Origin: JABDLF01 sp041609715
GTDB lineage: Bacteria > Pseudomonadota > Gammaproteobacteria > Steroidobacterales > JABDLF01
Assembly: GCA_041609715.1 (NCBI GenBank)
Contig: JBFIQI010000046.1
Coordinates: forward strand, 1-16,684
DNA length: 16,684 nucleotides
Direction of reading: 5' to 3'
Shown: piece by piece, positions 8,222-14,750 of the stretch
Layout: every line of letters begins with the position of its first letter
Numbering within the stretch: the first letter of the stretch is position 1
The notes under the pieces: generated by a model
What the model saw: the letters and a program-made list of their open reading frames with translations, nothing else
What the model was told of the DNA's origin: nothing
The model's database searches: none
Translations under genes and position numbers: made by a program

Positions 8222-9033
8222 ACGCGAACCTCGCGCCCCGCCTCCAGCATGCCAGCAAGCAAGGCGCCGGGATCAGCACTCTGCATCAGCGCACTGCCTA
8301 CCAGTGCCAGGTTGTAACCCAGCTCAGCCACCAGGGAGATATCCAGAGCATTTGCCAGTCCGCTTTCTGCCACCCGGGGCGGCCCCTCCGGAAATTCCGA
8401 CGCCAGCTGTTCAAAGCGGCCGGGCTCGACTTTGAGACTGCGCAGGTTGCGACAATTGAGTCCCACCAGCAACCCGGGAGTATTGGCAAGTCGGCGGCTG
8501 CGTTGCAGATCTTCACCATCGAAAGCTTCCAGCAACACGAACAACCCCGCCTCCCGGGCGGCCTCCAGCATTTCAGCGAGGGCCATATCGTCGAGCATTT
8601 GCAGAATCAGCAGCACGCCACCGGCACCGGCAGCTCGCGCTTCCCACACCTGGTGGGGATCCACCAGAAAGTCCTTGCGCATGGTGGGTATGTCGCTGTC
8701 CTGCAAAGCGGCGCTTGCTGTTTCCAGGTGCACGAGGCTGCCACCAAAGCGATCTGGTTCGGTCAACACCGAGATCGCAGCAGCGCCCGCTTCCGCATAG
8801 CTCCGCGCGCACGCGCCGATATCCAAGGCAGCATCCGCGAGTTTGCCGGCAGATGGCGCCTGCAGCTTGATCTCCGCGATAATGTCGAAGCCGCCGCTGC
8901 TGAGGGTCACACCGGCAGGTCTCGGTGTTGCCAGCGCGCGTGCCTTCAGATCTTCCAGGGACTCCTGGCGACGCGCGCGTCGCGCGCGGCGGGCAGAATT
9001 ACTGCGCATTTTGTCGAGAAAATCCTGCGCCAT
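8218..9033 (-). CDS. trpC: Indole-3-glycerol phosphate synthase
   Basis: TrpC closes the indole ring, turning CdRP into indole-3-glycerol phosphate. The protein has 271 residues from the ATG at 9033. Catalytic positions are visible: Glu54 and Lys56 in IIAEIKLQAPSAG (51-63), Lys120 in RKDFLVDP, Glu169 in LLEAFD, Asn193 in GLNCRNL, and Glu223-Ser224 in AESGL. The family's K-x-x-S-P-S segment reads K-L-Q-A-P-S, with Ala replacing the first Ser, which is unusual. An in-frame GTG at 9039, two codons earlier, would overlap the trpD TGA by 4 nt like the other junctions. AGGG upstream suits either start. Longer upstream extensions lie inside trpD and are not real. Confidence 0.96.
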   Translation of the reverse strand: MAQDFLDKMRSNSARRARRARRQESLEDLKARALATPRPAGVTLSSGGFDIIAEIKLQAPSAGKLADAALDIGACARSYAEAGAAAISVLTEPDRFGGSLVHLETASAALQDSDIPTMRKDFLVDPHQVWEARAAGAGGVLLILQMLDDMALAEMLEAAREAGLFVLLEAFDGEDLQRSRRLANTPGLLVGLNCRNLRSLKVEPGRFEQLASEFPEGPPRVAESGLANALDISLVAELGYNLALVGSALMQSADPGALLAGMLEAGREVRV

Positions 9034-9035
9034 GC

Positions 9036-10070
9036 TCACTCGCCCTGTGCAGATTCGAATTGTGCGAGAGATCTGAGCAAGCGTGCCGCCGCCCGGCTGT
9101 CGATGGCTTCCCTGGCAAGAGCAATGCCTTCTTCCAACTCCACACACCGGCCGCAAACCTCCAGTCCGAGCGCTGTACCGAGAACCAGCGCATCGCGATG
9201 GGCGCCGGTCTCTTCGCCCGCCAGCACCGCGCGCAGGCGTTGCGCGTTGACTGCTGCGTCACCCCCCGCCAGGTCCTCTGCTTTGCAGCGACTGATGCCA
9301 AAGTCCACGGGATCGCGATCATAGCGCTGCACCAGACCCGGCTCGACATCGTAAAGAATAAAAGAGCCCACCGGCGTGGCTTCGTCCCAGCCAGGCTTGC
9401 CGTGCACCACGAAGGCTCGCTGAATATTCATACCGGAAAGAGTTTTCGCCATCATCTCGGCGGCCCCTTCACTGAATGCGCCCAGCACCATAAAGGGTGG
9501 CTCCGAAGGATTGGTAAGCGGTCCGAGCAAGTTGAACACGGTGCGCACGCCCATGGCCTGGCGCACCGGCGCGACCGTTTTCATCGCCGGGTGAAAATAA
9601 GGCGCGAAAAGGAAAGTGAAGCCGGTGGCCGTCAGGGAAGCGCCAGCAGCCCGGGGATCGCGCGGCAGCGCGTAGCCGAGCGCTTCCAGGACATCAGCGC
9701 TGCCGCTCTTGCTGGAAACAGATCGGTTACCATGCTTGACCACCCGCACTCCGCAGGCTGCCAATAGCAGGGCCGAACCCGTTGACAGGTTCAGGCTGCC
9801 CGAGCCGTCACCGCCGGTGCCGACGATATCAACGGTGGGTTTGCCATCCGCAATCTCGGGGCGCCGCGCCAGGGCGCGCATGGCTTTGGCAAAACCACGC
9901 ACTTCGGCAGGTGTTTCACCCTTGGCGCGCAGCGCAATCAGTATGCCGGCAATCAGCGCGGGCTCGAGGGTGCCATCCGTGAGTTGGCGCAACAGGCCCT
10001 CGGCCTCGTGCTCATCGAGGTCTTCCTTTTGTAACAAACGTTCGAGGATGATATTGACGACTTTGCTCAC
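9036..10070 (-). CDS. trpD: Anthranilate phosphoribosyltransferase
   Basis: TrpD transfers the phosphoribosyl group of PRPP to anthranilate. The length of 344 residues fits a standalone enzyme, not fused to TrpG. Motifs include the PRPP loop GTGGDGSGS (84-92), NLSTGSA (94-100), the KHGNRSVSSKSGSADVLEAL stretch (112-131), RTVFNLLGPLTNP (175-187), and WDEA (227-230), whose Asp228/Glu229 match the second metal site. The start shares 4 nt with the trpG stop. Confidence 0.97.
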   Translation of the reverse strand: MSKVVNIILERLLQKEDLDEHEAEGLLRQLTDGTLEPALIAGILIALRAKGETPAEVRGFAKAMRALARRPEIADGKPTVDIVGTGGDGSGSLNLSTGSALLLAACGVRVVKHGNRSVSSKSGSADVLEALGYALPRDPRAAGASLTATGFTFLFAPYFHPAMKTVAPVRQAMGVRTVFNLLGPLTNPSEPPFMVLGAFSEGAAEMMAKTLSGMNIQRAFVVHGKPGWDEATPVGSFILYDVEPGLVQRYDRDPVDFGISRCKAEDLAGGDAAVNAQRLRAVLAGEETGAHRDALVLGTALGLEVCGRCVELEEGIALAREAIDSRAAARLLRSLAQFESAQGE

Positions 10071-10669
10071 GATGCCAGCTCCCGGTCTCCGGCTACCGCT
10101 ACGCCGATAAAATTTCCCATCAGGCGTTCCCCCGCGGGCGTAAGAACGCTTTCCGGGTGAAATTGCACACCTTCCAGGGGCAAGGACTTGTGGCGCACGC
10201 CCATGATCTCGCCATCTTCCGTACGCGCGGTTACTTCAAATTCTGCCGGCACACAGTCGCGCTTGGCCGCCAGGGAATGATAACGGCCCGCCGGAAAAGG
10301 ATTGGGTAAACCATGATAGACACCCCGGCCGTCGTGGTGCACCAGGGAAGTCTTGCCATGCATCAGGGTGGCGGCATGAACGATTTCACCACCGAAAGCC
10401 TGCACCAGGGCCTGGTGGCCCAGGCACACGCCCAGAATCGGCAGCTGGTCCTTAAAGGCATCGATCAGTGCCAGCGATACGCCGGCGTCCTCGGGCCGGC
10501 CTGGGCCCGGCGAAATCACAATGTGACTCGGAGCCAACTCGCGACTGCGAGCCACGCTGATTTCATCGTTGCGATAGACCATGACATGGGCGCCCAATAC
10601 CGCAAAAGCCTGCACCAGGTTATAAGTGAAGGAATCATAGTTATCGATCAGCAACAGGCGCGCATTCAT
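10067..10669 (-). CDS. trpG: Anthranilate synthase component II, glutamine amidotransferase
   Basis: TrpG is a class I glutaminase that supplies ammonia to TrpE; some relatives (PabA) also serve folate synthesis. It is complete at 200 residues. The triad is Cys82 in GVCLGHQA (80-87), His171 and Glu173 in VQFHPESVLTP. The N-terminal LLIDNYDSFTYNLVQ and the oxyanion motif SPGPGRPEDAG (53-63) are typical. It overlaps both trpE and trpD by 4 nt, so component I and II synthesis is probably coupled. The position between trpE and trpD indicates TrpG; a shared PabA role cannot be excluded without knowing whether pabA occurs elsewhere. Confidence 0.96.
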   Translation of the reverse strand: MNARLLLIDNYDSFTYNLVQAFAVLGAHVMVYRNDEISVARSRELAPSHIVISPGPGRPEDAGVSLALIDAFKDQLPILGVCLGHQALVQAFGGEIVHAATLMHGKTSLVHHDGRGVYHGLPNPFPAGRYHSLAAKRDCVPAEFEVTARTEDGEIMGVRHKSLPLEGVQFHPESVLTPAGERLMGNFIGVAVAGDRELAS

Positions 10670-12051
10670 AATCCTTTCTCCGCGATGGCCAGTGCTTTGC
10701 GCAGGATGGCACTCTTGGCCAGCACTTCGCGATATTCGTCTTCAGGAACGCTGTCAGCGACGATCCCGGCGCCCGCCTGGAAACTGTAACGGCCTTCGTG
10801 AAACACCAGTGTGCGGATAGCGATGGCCTGATCCAGGCCGCCATCATGACCAAAATACCCGACGGTGCCAGCGTAAAGGCCGCGGCGAGTCGGTTCCAGT
10901 GATTCGATCAGTTCCATGGCTCGCACTTTGGGGGCGCCTACCAGTGTGCCGGCCGGGAACGCAGCAGCAAACAGGTCAAAAGCATCGTTGCCTTCTCGCA
11001 ATTTCGCCTGCACGCCACTGACCAGGTGCATGACATGACTGTAACGCTCCACCACCCGGTACGGGTCTACATAGACACTGCCCGCTTCCGCGACCCTGCC
11101 CACATCGTTACGTGCCAGGTCCACCAGCATGACATGTTCGGCGATCTCTTTGGGATCATTGACCAGGTCGGTTTCGTGTTGCTGGTCGTCCGCATCGCTT
11201 ACTCCGCGCGGTCGCGTGCCGGCAATCGGGCGCAACGAGACACGGTCACCGTGCAGGGAAACCAGCGCTTCCGGTGACGAGCCCACCACCGCTGACTCGC
11301 CGAACCTGAAGTAATACATGTAAGGAGAAGGATTCAACAGGCGCAGCGCGCGATAGGCCTCGAAGGTATCCACCTGGCAGCTGCCGGAAAATCCCACTGA
11401 CAGCACCAGCTGATACACATCGCCGTCGGTGATATGCCCCTTGACGCGCTCAACCGCCTGCAGGAAATCTCGTTGTGAAATGCTTTCCTGCGCAGGCCCG
11501 ATCACGCCACCGCGTTTGCGCCACGGCAGGGGACCCGCCAGGGCGCTCATAACATCTTCGCGCAGCTCCAAACGCTCAGCATCGCTGCCGTCGTGCAGGA
11601 GTGCTGCCCGCCGGGTCAGGTGGTCGAAAACCAGTATCGAGCTGGGCGCAAAGTAGGCGGCCTCGGGAAGACTGTTCGCGTCTGCAGAGGAGTCCGGCAG
11701 CGATTCAAAAAATCGCACCAGGTCATAGCCGGCAACGCCAACCAGGCCGCCAGCAAAAGGCAGGTCCTCGGGTACCGGCTGCGGCCGGGGCGCCTGGGCC
11801 AGCGCTTCGCGTAAAGCGTTTAGCAGGGCTGGCTGGCTGGCGGGACGCTCCCGTTGCTCACCATTGATATGCAGCCCCTGGGCGTCCAGACGCAGATCCA
11901 GGCCGCCGCCAAAACCGATGAATGAGTAGCGACCCAGGCGCTCGCCACTCTCCACGCTCTCCAGCAGGAAGCGCGGCTCAAAGTGCGCCAGCTTCAGATA
12001 GGCTGAAACCGGGGTGTCGAGATCCGCCGCAATGTCAAAAGGTGCTTGCAT
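10666..12051 (-). CDS. trpE: Anthranilate synthase component I
   Basis: TrpE converts chorismate to anthranilate with ammonia from TrpG. The start at 12051 is chosen because it has AGGA 5 nt upstream and begins with homologous sequence. An upstream in-frame start at 12099 would lie inside the attenuator hairpin. The product has 461 residues, slightly short for the family (about 490-520). Motifs include FLLESVESG (28-36, the Trp-feedback Ser region), NPSPYMYYF (240-248, also part of the inhibitor pocket), PIAGTRPRG (275-283), DLARNDVGRV (311-320) and GAPKVRAMELI (372-382). Feedback inhibition by tryptophan is therefore likely, in addition to attenuation by the trpL leader. Confidence 0.97.
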   Translation of the reverse strand: MQAPFDIAADLDTPVSAYLKLAHFEPRFLLESVESGERLGRYSFIGFGGGLDLRLDAQGLHINGEQRERPASQPALLNALREALAQAPRPQPVPEDLPFAGGLVGVAGYDLVRFFESLPDSSADANSLPEAAYFAPSSILVFDHLTRRAALLHDGSDAERLELREDVMSALAGPLPWRKRGGVIGPAQESISQRDFLQAVERVKGHITDGDVYQLVLSVGFSGSCQVDTFEAYRALRLLNPSPYMYYFRFGESAVVGSSPEALVSLHGDRVSLRPIAGTRPRGVSDADDQQHETDLVNDPKEIAEHVMLVDLARNDVGRVAEAGSVYVDPYRVVERYSHVMHLVSGVQAKLREGNDAFDLFAAAFPAGTLVGAPKVRAMELIESLEPTRRGLYAGTVGYFGHDGGLDQAIAIRTLVFHEGRYSFQAGAGIVADSVPEDEYREVLAKSAILRKALAIAEKGL

Positions 12052-12084
12052 AACAATCCTGCACTCTCGGGACCCTGGGGGCGG

Positions 12085-12121
12085 AAAAAAAAGACCCACC
12101 CCCGTGCCCCGGGGATGGGTC
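12085..12121 (-). terminator. trp attenuator (intrinsic terminator 3:4)
   Basis: On the minus-strand RNA, GACCCAUCCCC (12121-12111) pairs over all 11 positions, one of them U-G, with GGGGGUGGGUC (12103-12093) around a 7-nt loop. An uninterrupted run of eight U follows (12092-12085). It lies between the Trp-rich leader peptide and trpE. A competing antiterminator is visible: GUGCACGGGGAGGG (12172-12159) can pair, with a small internal loop and a bulge, with CCCAUCCCCGGGGCAC (12119-12104). This is the arrangement expected for ribosome-mediated attenuation. Confidence 0.92.
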
Positions 12122-12141
12122 CTGTGTCCGTTTGCTGTTGC

Positions 12142-12231
12142 TCAGCCCGCGGCCGGTGCCCTCCCCGTGCACTCGGACCACCACCAGCGGCCAACGGTGT
12201 CGGGGGCAACAGCATGGGAGAGCGTGTTCAT
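12142..12231 (-). CDS. trpL: trp operon leader peptide
   Basis: A 29-codon ORF with three consecutive UGG codons (Trp16-18 in GRWWWSE, 12186-12178), ending at a TGA (12144-12142) 20 nt before the attenuator stem. When charged tRNA-Trp is scarce, a ribosome stalled on these codons would cover the segment around 12182-12192. That segment can otherwise pair with 12151-12158, so stalling would leave the antiterminator strand (12159-12172) free. The ATG at 12231 follows a candidate promoter so closely that the mRNA may have only about 3 nt before the start. Earlier in-frame ATGs overlap tag and lie upstream of the promoter. Confidence 0.88.
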   Translation of the reverse strand: MNTLSHAVAPDTVGRWWWSECTGRAPAAG

Positions 12232-12240
12232 AGGGACCTG

Positions 12241-12269
12241 AGTATCCCCGCGGCCGGTCGTGGGGTCAA
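12241..12269 (-). promoter_or_regulatory. trp operon promoter (sigma70-like)
   Basis: Minus strand: TTGACC (12269-12264, 5 of 6 to consensus), a 17-nt spacer, then GATACT (12246-12241, 4 of 6). Transcription would begin near 12234, immediately before the trpL ATG. The -35 lies 28 nt past the tag stop. No clear terminator separates tag from this promoter, so readthrough from tag is possible. No TrpR-like palindrome was seen. Confidence 0.7.
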
Positions 12270-12296
12270 GTTGGCACGCTCCCCGGCGCAGCGTGT

Positions 12297-12890
12297 TCAG
12301 GCCAGGCGCGCACACTGCGCATGGCGAAAGCAATCTGTTACATGATCATTGACCAGGCCGGTTGCCTGCATGTGGGCGTACATGATGGTACTGCCTACAA
12401 ATTTGAAGCCCCGTTGTTTCATATCCCGGGCCAGTGCGTCCGATCGGGTGCTGGTGGCCGGGATGTCAGCATCGCACCGCCAGCGATTCTGTATCGGTCT
12501 GCCGTCGACAAAATTCCAGATATAAGTGGAAAAGCTCCCGAACTCTGTCTGCACTTCCAGGAAACGACGGGCATTGTTCACCGCCGCCTCTACCTTTTTG
12601 CGGTTACGGATTATTCCCGGATCCTGAAGCAGCTTCTCGACTCGGTGGGGCGTAAATCGCGCCACCGCGGCGGCATCAAAGTCCGCAAAGGCATTCCGAT
12701 AACCCTCGCGCCGGTTGAGCACCGTGGCCCAGCTCAGTCCCGCCTGGGCGCTTTCCAGCACCAGGAATTCAAACTGGCGCCGATCGTCGCGTGCCGGCAC
12801 TCCCCATTCTGCATCGTGATAGGCGATATACGCCGCGTTGCCCCCCAGGGCCCAGCTGCAGCGAGTTTTTTGGGATGCCGGTTCGCGCAT
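12297..12890 (-). CDS. tag: DNA-3-methyladenine glycosylase I
   Basis: Tag excises 3-methyladenine from alkylated DNA, starting base-excision repair. The 197-residue length fits the family. The structural zinc ligands are visible as Cys11, His25 (YIAYHDAEWGVP), His183 and Cys187 (LVNDHVTDC). The base-binding pocket residues are Glu46 and Trp54 in LESAQAGLSW. Other family motifs are DPGIIRNRKKVEA, and RGFKFVGSTIMYAHMQATG just before the zinc tail. The start has only a weak GGCGG about 8 nt upstream. It lies between the trp promoter and the terminator of the repeat-peptide gene, and is functionally unrelated to either. Confidence 0.96.
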   Translation of the reverse strand: MREPASQKTRCSWALGGNAAYIAYHDAEWGVPARDDRRQFEFLVLESAQAGLSWATVLNRREGYRNAFADFDAAAVARFTPHRVEKLLQDPGIIRNRKKVEAAVNNARRFLEVQTEFGSFSTYIWNFVDGRPIQNRWRCDADIPATSTRSDALARDMKQRGFKFVGSTIMYAHMQATGLVNDHVTDCFRHAQCARLA

Positions 12891-12950
12891 GACTTTTACC
12901 GCCTATTGCCGGCCCAAAGGTAACGCCAAATTAGCTTGCGCTACAAACAC

Positions 12951-12979
12951 AAAAAAACCCGCGATGTTGCCATCGCGGG
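12951..12979 (-). terminator. Intrinsic terminator of the Cys-rich repeat peptide gene
   Basis: On the minus strand, CCCGCGATG (12979-12971), a GCAA tetraloop of GNRA type, and CATCGCGGG (12966-12958) form a perfect 9-bp stem followed by seven U (12957-12951). It lies 37 nt past the peptide gene's stop and separates that unit from tag. Confidence 0.93.
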
Positions 12980-13015
12980 CTCTGGCCAACTGTGACTGGC
13001 ATTCGGGCTGGCTGT

Positions 13016-13399
13016 TTACTTGCTACCGCCGCACTTGCCTTCGCCGCACTTGCCTTCGGTCTTGGCTTCCTTGTCACCGCCGCATTTGCCTTCGGCCTTG
13101 GCTTCCTTGTCACCGCCGCACTTGCCTTCGCCGCACTTGCCTTCGGCCTTGGCTTCCTTGTCGCCGCCACACTTGCCTTCGCCGCATTTGCCTTCGGCCT
13201 TGGCTTCCTTGTCACCGCCACACTTGCCTTCGCCGCATTTGCCTTCGCCCGCACCATCGGGATTCAGGTAGCCGCTGCTCAAGGCGGTGGCAACGAACGG
13301 ACTGGCGTCGGCACTTGCTGTCGACATGCCGCCCAGCGAAGCAGCCAATGCTGCGCCAACGGCAATAGCCAGGGGTTTCACTGCACTTTTCTCAGACAT
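13016..13399 (-). CDS. HvfA-like secreted Cys-rich repeat peptide, putative RiPP metallophore precursor
   Basis: This 127-residue protein has an N-terminal signal-like segment (1-30: basic start, hydrophobic ALAASLGG core, STASA|D cleavage-like site), a short linker, then low-complexity repeats from residue 52 to the end. There are nine EGKCG motifs (Cys55, 60, 72, 77, 89, 94, 106, 118, 123), mostly in units EGKCGEGKCGGDKEAKA. EGKCG repeats are the hallmark of HvfA-type precursors, whose Cys are converted by the MNIO (DUF692) enzyme HvfB and its partner HvfC to copper-binding oxazolone/thioamide groups. The ATG has a strong GGAGGAG 7 nt upstream. A sigma/anti-sigma pair lies upstream and a terminator follows. 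No hvfB or hvfC is present here, so modification must rely on a distant locus, or the peptide binds metal unmodified. Confidence 0.85.
   Translation of the reverse strand: MSEKSAVKPLAIAVGAALAASLGGMSTASADASPFVATALSSGYLNPDGAGEGKCGEGKCGGDKEAKAEGKCGEGKCGGDKEAKAEGKCGEGKCGGDKEAKAEGKCGGDKEAKTEGKCGEGKCGGSK
13019..13246 (-). repeat. In-frame tandem repeats encoding EGKCG units
   Basis: The 3' part of the peptide gene is made of near-identical coding repeats. There are three 51-bp units (EGKCGEGKCGGDKEAKA), one 36-bp unit lacking the first EGKCG, and a partial last unit (EGKCGEGKCGGSK). Differences between units are few and mostly synonymous, for example cacttgcc against catttgcc on the plus strand. 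This indicates recent duplication or ongoing homogenisation. Confidence 0.9.
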
Positions 13400-13446
13400 A
13401 GTTTCTCTCCTCCAGAGATTTCAGATTTTCCGAACGTTATCGGATG

Positions 13447-13453
13447 AACTTGG
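13447..13453 (-). promoter_or_regulatory. CCAAGTT element upstream of the repeat peptide gene (candidate ECF -35)
   Basis: CCAAGTT reads on the minus strand in the 66-bp gap between the anti-sigma and peptide genes. It ends 47 nt before the ATG. The same heptamer sits at the identical distance upstream of the ECF sigma gene (14751-14757). A shared -35 box read by the ECF sigma factor is the simplest explanation. Confidence 0.5.
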
Positions 13454-13465
13454 GTGTGCCGGCAG

Positions 13466-14170
13466 TCATATCTGCCATGCCACCGCGCTTGAAACGAGTT
13501 CTTCGACTGGCGTCAGAGGCTCGGTTTCGCCGCCAATTATGGCAACGCTGCCCGAGCCAACCGGTACGATGGTGCCCTTGTAGCCTGCTTCCTCGAAAGC
13601 TTCGGCGCTTGCCACACTGACATGGGGTAGCAACATCAGGGTCACGGGACCGGTACTACCATTAATGACCATATGAGCGACTTGCCGATTCCGAAACGGG
13701 CAACTCTTGATGTATGTAATTGTGCCAACCGGCGCATCCAGTTGTGCGCCGGTACGACGCAGAACATATGCCACCTCGCTGGCCGCAACCGGATCAGCAT
13801 CCGGTAACAAAGATGCAGGCTCGTGTAGCATGTGGGCGACAAGTTCCCCGGAAAGATCTTCCGGGGCGGTGGCCACCCGCCAGGCCCCGAACGAAATCAG
13901 CAGCGCCGCCAGGACACCGGCTGCCATGGCAAAACGGCGCAAGACCGGGGCGCGCCGCGGTGCGGTCTGTTGCCTCAGACTGTCGATGGAAAAATTCTGC
14001 AAGCGATCCGGTACCGGCAGTCGCAGTGCTTCTCCCAGCAGTTGATCCACCGATTCCATTTCCACCGCGAATGCCGAGCAGGACGCGCATACGGACAGAT
14101 GAGCAGCCAGTACCGAATCACTTTGACCCGGCTCGGTCGAATATCTGCGTCTGAATTCCAGACAATCCAT
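13466..14170 (-). CDS. Zinc-finger anti-sigma factor, DUF3379-like
   Basis: The 234-residue protein has an N-terminal ZAS-type motif H-x3-C-x2-C (His24, Cys28, Cys31). A single membrane helix follows at about 80-99 (FAMAAGVLAALLISFGAW), then a periplasmic domain of about 135 residues. The predicted topology puts the zinc finger in the cytoplasm, where it would hold the ECF sigma factor. The outer domain has a lone Cys in SCPF (156-159) and a YKGTIVPVGSGSVAIIGG end resembling DUF3379 proteins. The gene overlaps the sigma gene by one nucleotide, the normal sigma/anti-sigma order. A sensor role for metal or oxidative signals is an inference from the neighbouring EGKCG peptide. Confidence 0.85.
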   Translation of the reverse strand: MDCLEFRRRYSTEPGQSDSVLAAHLSVCASCSAFAVEMESVDQLLGEALRLPVPDRLQNFSIDSLRQQTAPRRAPVLRRFAMAAGVLAALLISFGAWRVATAPEDLSGELVAHMLHEPASLLPDADPVAASEVAYVLRRTGAQLDAPVGTITYIKSCPFRNRQVAHMVINGSTGPVTLMLLPHVSVASAEAFEEAGYKGTIVPVGSGSVAIIGGETEPLTPVEELVSSAVAWQI

Positions 14171-14703
14171 CAGTCGAGCGCCTTCAATCGCCCGGTGGCG
14201 CTTTTCACCAGCGCCTCGCGCAGCAGCTTGCGAGCACGATAAAGTCGCGTCAATACGGCACCACTTTTTAATTCCATAATCTCGGCAATCTCTTCGGCCT
14301 TCAGTCCCAACAGAACCTGCATAACCAGGGGTTCACGGAAATCCCTGGGCAGTCTGGCGATGGCGCGTCGCATATCCAGCACATCCGTATCGACTGCCGG
14401 CGTCTGCAAGGCCTCATCCATGCCCGCCACGACATCCACATCCAAAGCTCTGTCAGGCTGGCGCTGAAACCATCGGGCGGTCTCGCGCCGCAAAATGGTC
14501 AGCAACCAACTCTTCGCCGCACCCGGGTCCCGTAACTGGTCGCGGGATCGCCAGGCCCTCAACAGGGCTTCCTGCACGACCTCTTCAGCGGCCGACAGGT
14601 CCCGCGACAACCACGTTGCGTAGCGGTAAAGATCCGGCAGCAGCGGGCGCACCAGGGCTTCGAAAGCCTGTTCGCTCATCGCTGACTTACGCTCTTCAGT
14701 CAC
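14170..14703 (-). CDS. ECF-type RNA polymerase sigma factor
   Basis: The 177-residue protein has the two-domain ECF layout. Sigma region 2 lies at about 13-80, with AEEVVQEALLRAWRSRD (39-55) and AAKSWLLTILRRETARWFQR (62-81). Sigma region 4 lies at about 110-165, with LPRDFREPLVMQVLLGLK and the helix-turn-helix AEEIAEIMELKSGAVLTRLYRARKL (in two parts). The GTG start at 14703 is preferred over the ATG at 14679. GAGG lies upstream of it, and the distance from the CCAAGTT element to the GTG equals that in the peptide gene. The stop overlaps the anti-sigma start by 1 nt. Likely targets are its own gene and the EGKCG peptide gene. Confidence 0.93.
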   Translation of the reverse strand: MTEERKSAMSEQAFEALVRPLLPDLYRYATWLSRDLSAAEEVVQEALLRAWRSRDQLRDPGAAKSWLLTILRRETARWFQRQPDRALDVDVVAGMDEALQTPAVDTDVLDMRRAIARLPRDFREPLVMQVLLGLKAEEIAEIMELKSGAVLTRLYRARKLLREALVKSATGRLKALD

Positions 14704-14731
14704 CTAGCAGACCTCACAGCAACCGGAATTA

Positions 14732-14745
14732 TCACAATGATGTGA
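14732..14745. promoter_or_regulatory. Inverted repeat TCACA-N4-TGTGA in the sigma promoter region
   Basis: A perfect 5-bp inverted repeat lies between the CCAAGTT element and the sigma start codon, about where a -10 region would fall. It could be an operator or chance. The arms are everted relative to a CRP site. Confidence 0.25.
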
Positions 14746-14750
14746 CCCTA

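Noticed and set aside
8503..9767. Two plus-strand ORFs of 270-280 residues opposite trpC and trpD
   Set aside because: Antisense shadows of GC-rich trp genes whose catalytic motifs are all present on the minus strand.
12052..12099. Extended TrpE N-terminus starting at 12099
   Set aside because: The start would lie within the attenuator hairpin and the added residues are not TrpE-like; 12051 has a good Shine-Dalgarno.
12321..12923. 200-residue plus-strand ORF opposite tag
   Set aside because: Antisense to a complete Tag protein with its zinc ligands; no motif of its own.
13019..13246. Regular repeat array that could be mistaken for CRISPR
   Set aside because: Units are contiguous with no unique spacers, stay in frame and encode the EGKCG units. 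No cas genes are present.
12838..13447. Long plus-strand ORFs rich in Leu/Arg/Cys or Ala/Phe repeats opposite the EGKCG gene
   Set aside because: They are antisense readings of the 51-bp coding repeats. The minus-strand frame has a signal-like N-terminus, a strong Shine-Dalgarno, a terminator and family motifs; these frames have none.
14732..14745. Possible CRP/FNR site
   Set aside because: The arms are TCACA-N4-TGTGA, the reverse order and spacing of the CRP consensus TGTGA-N6-TCACA.
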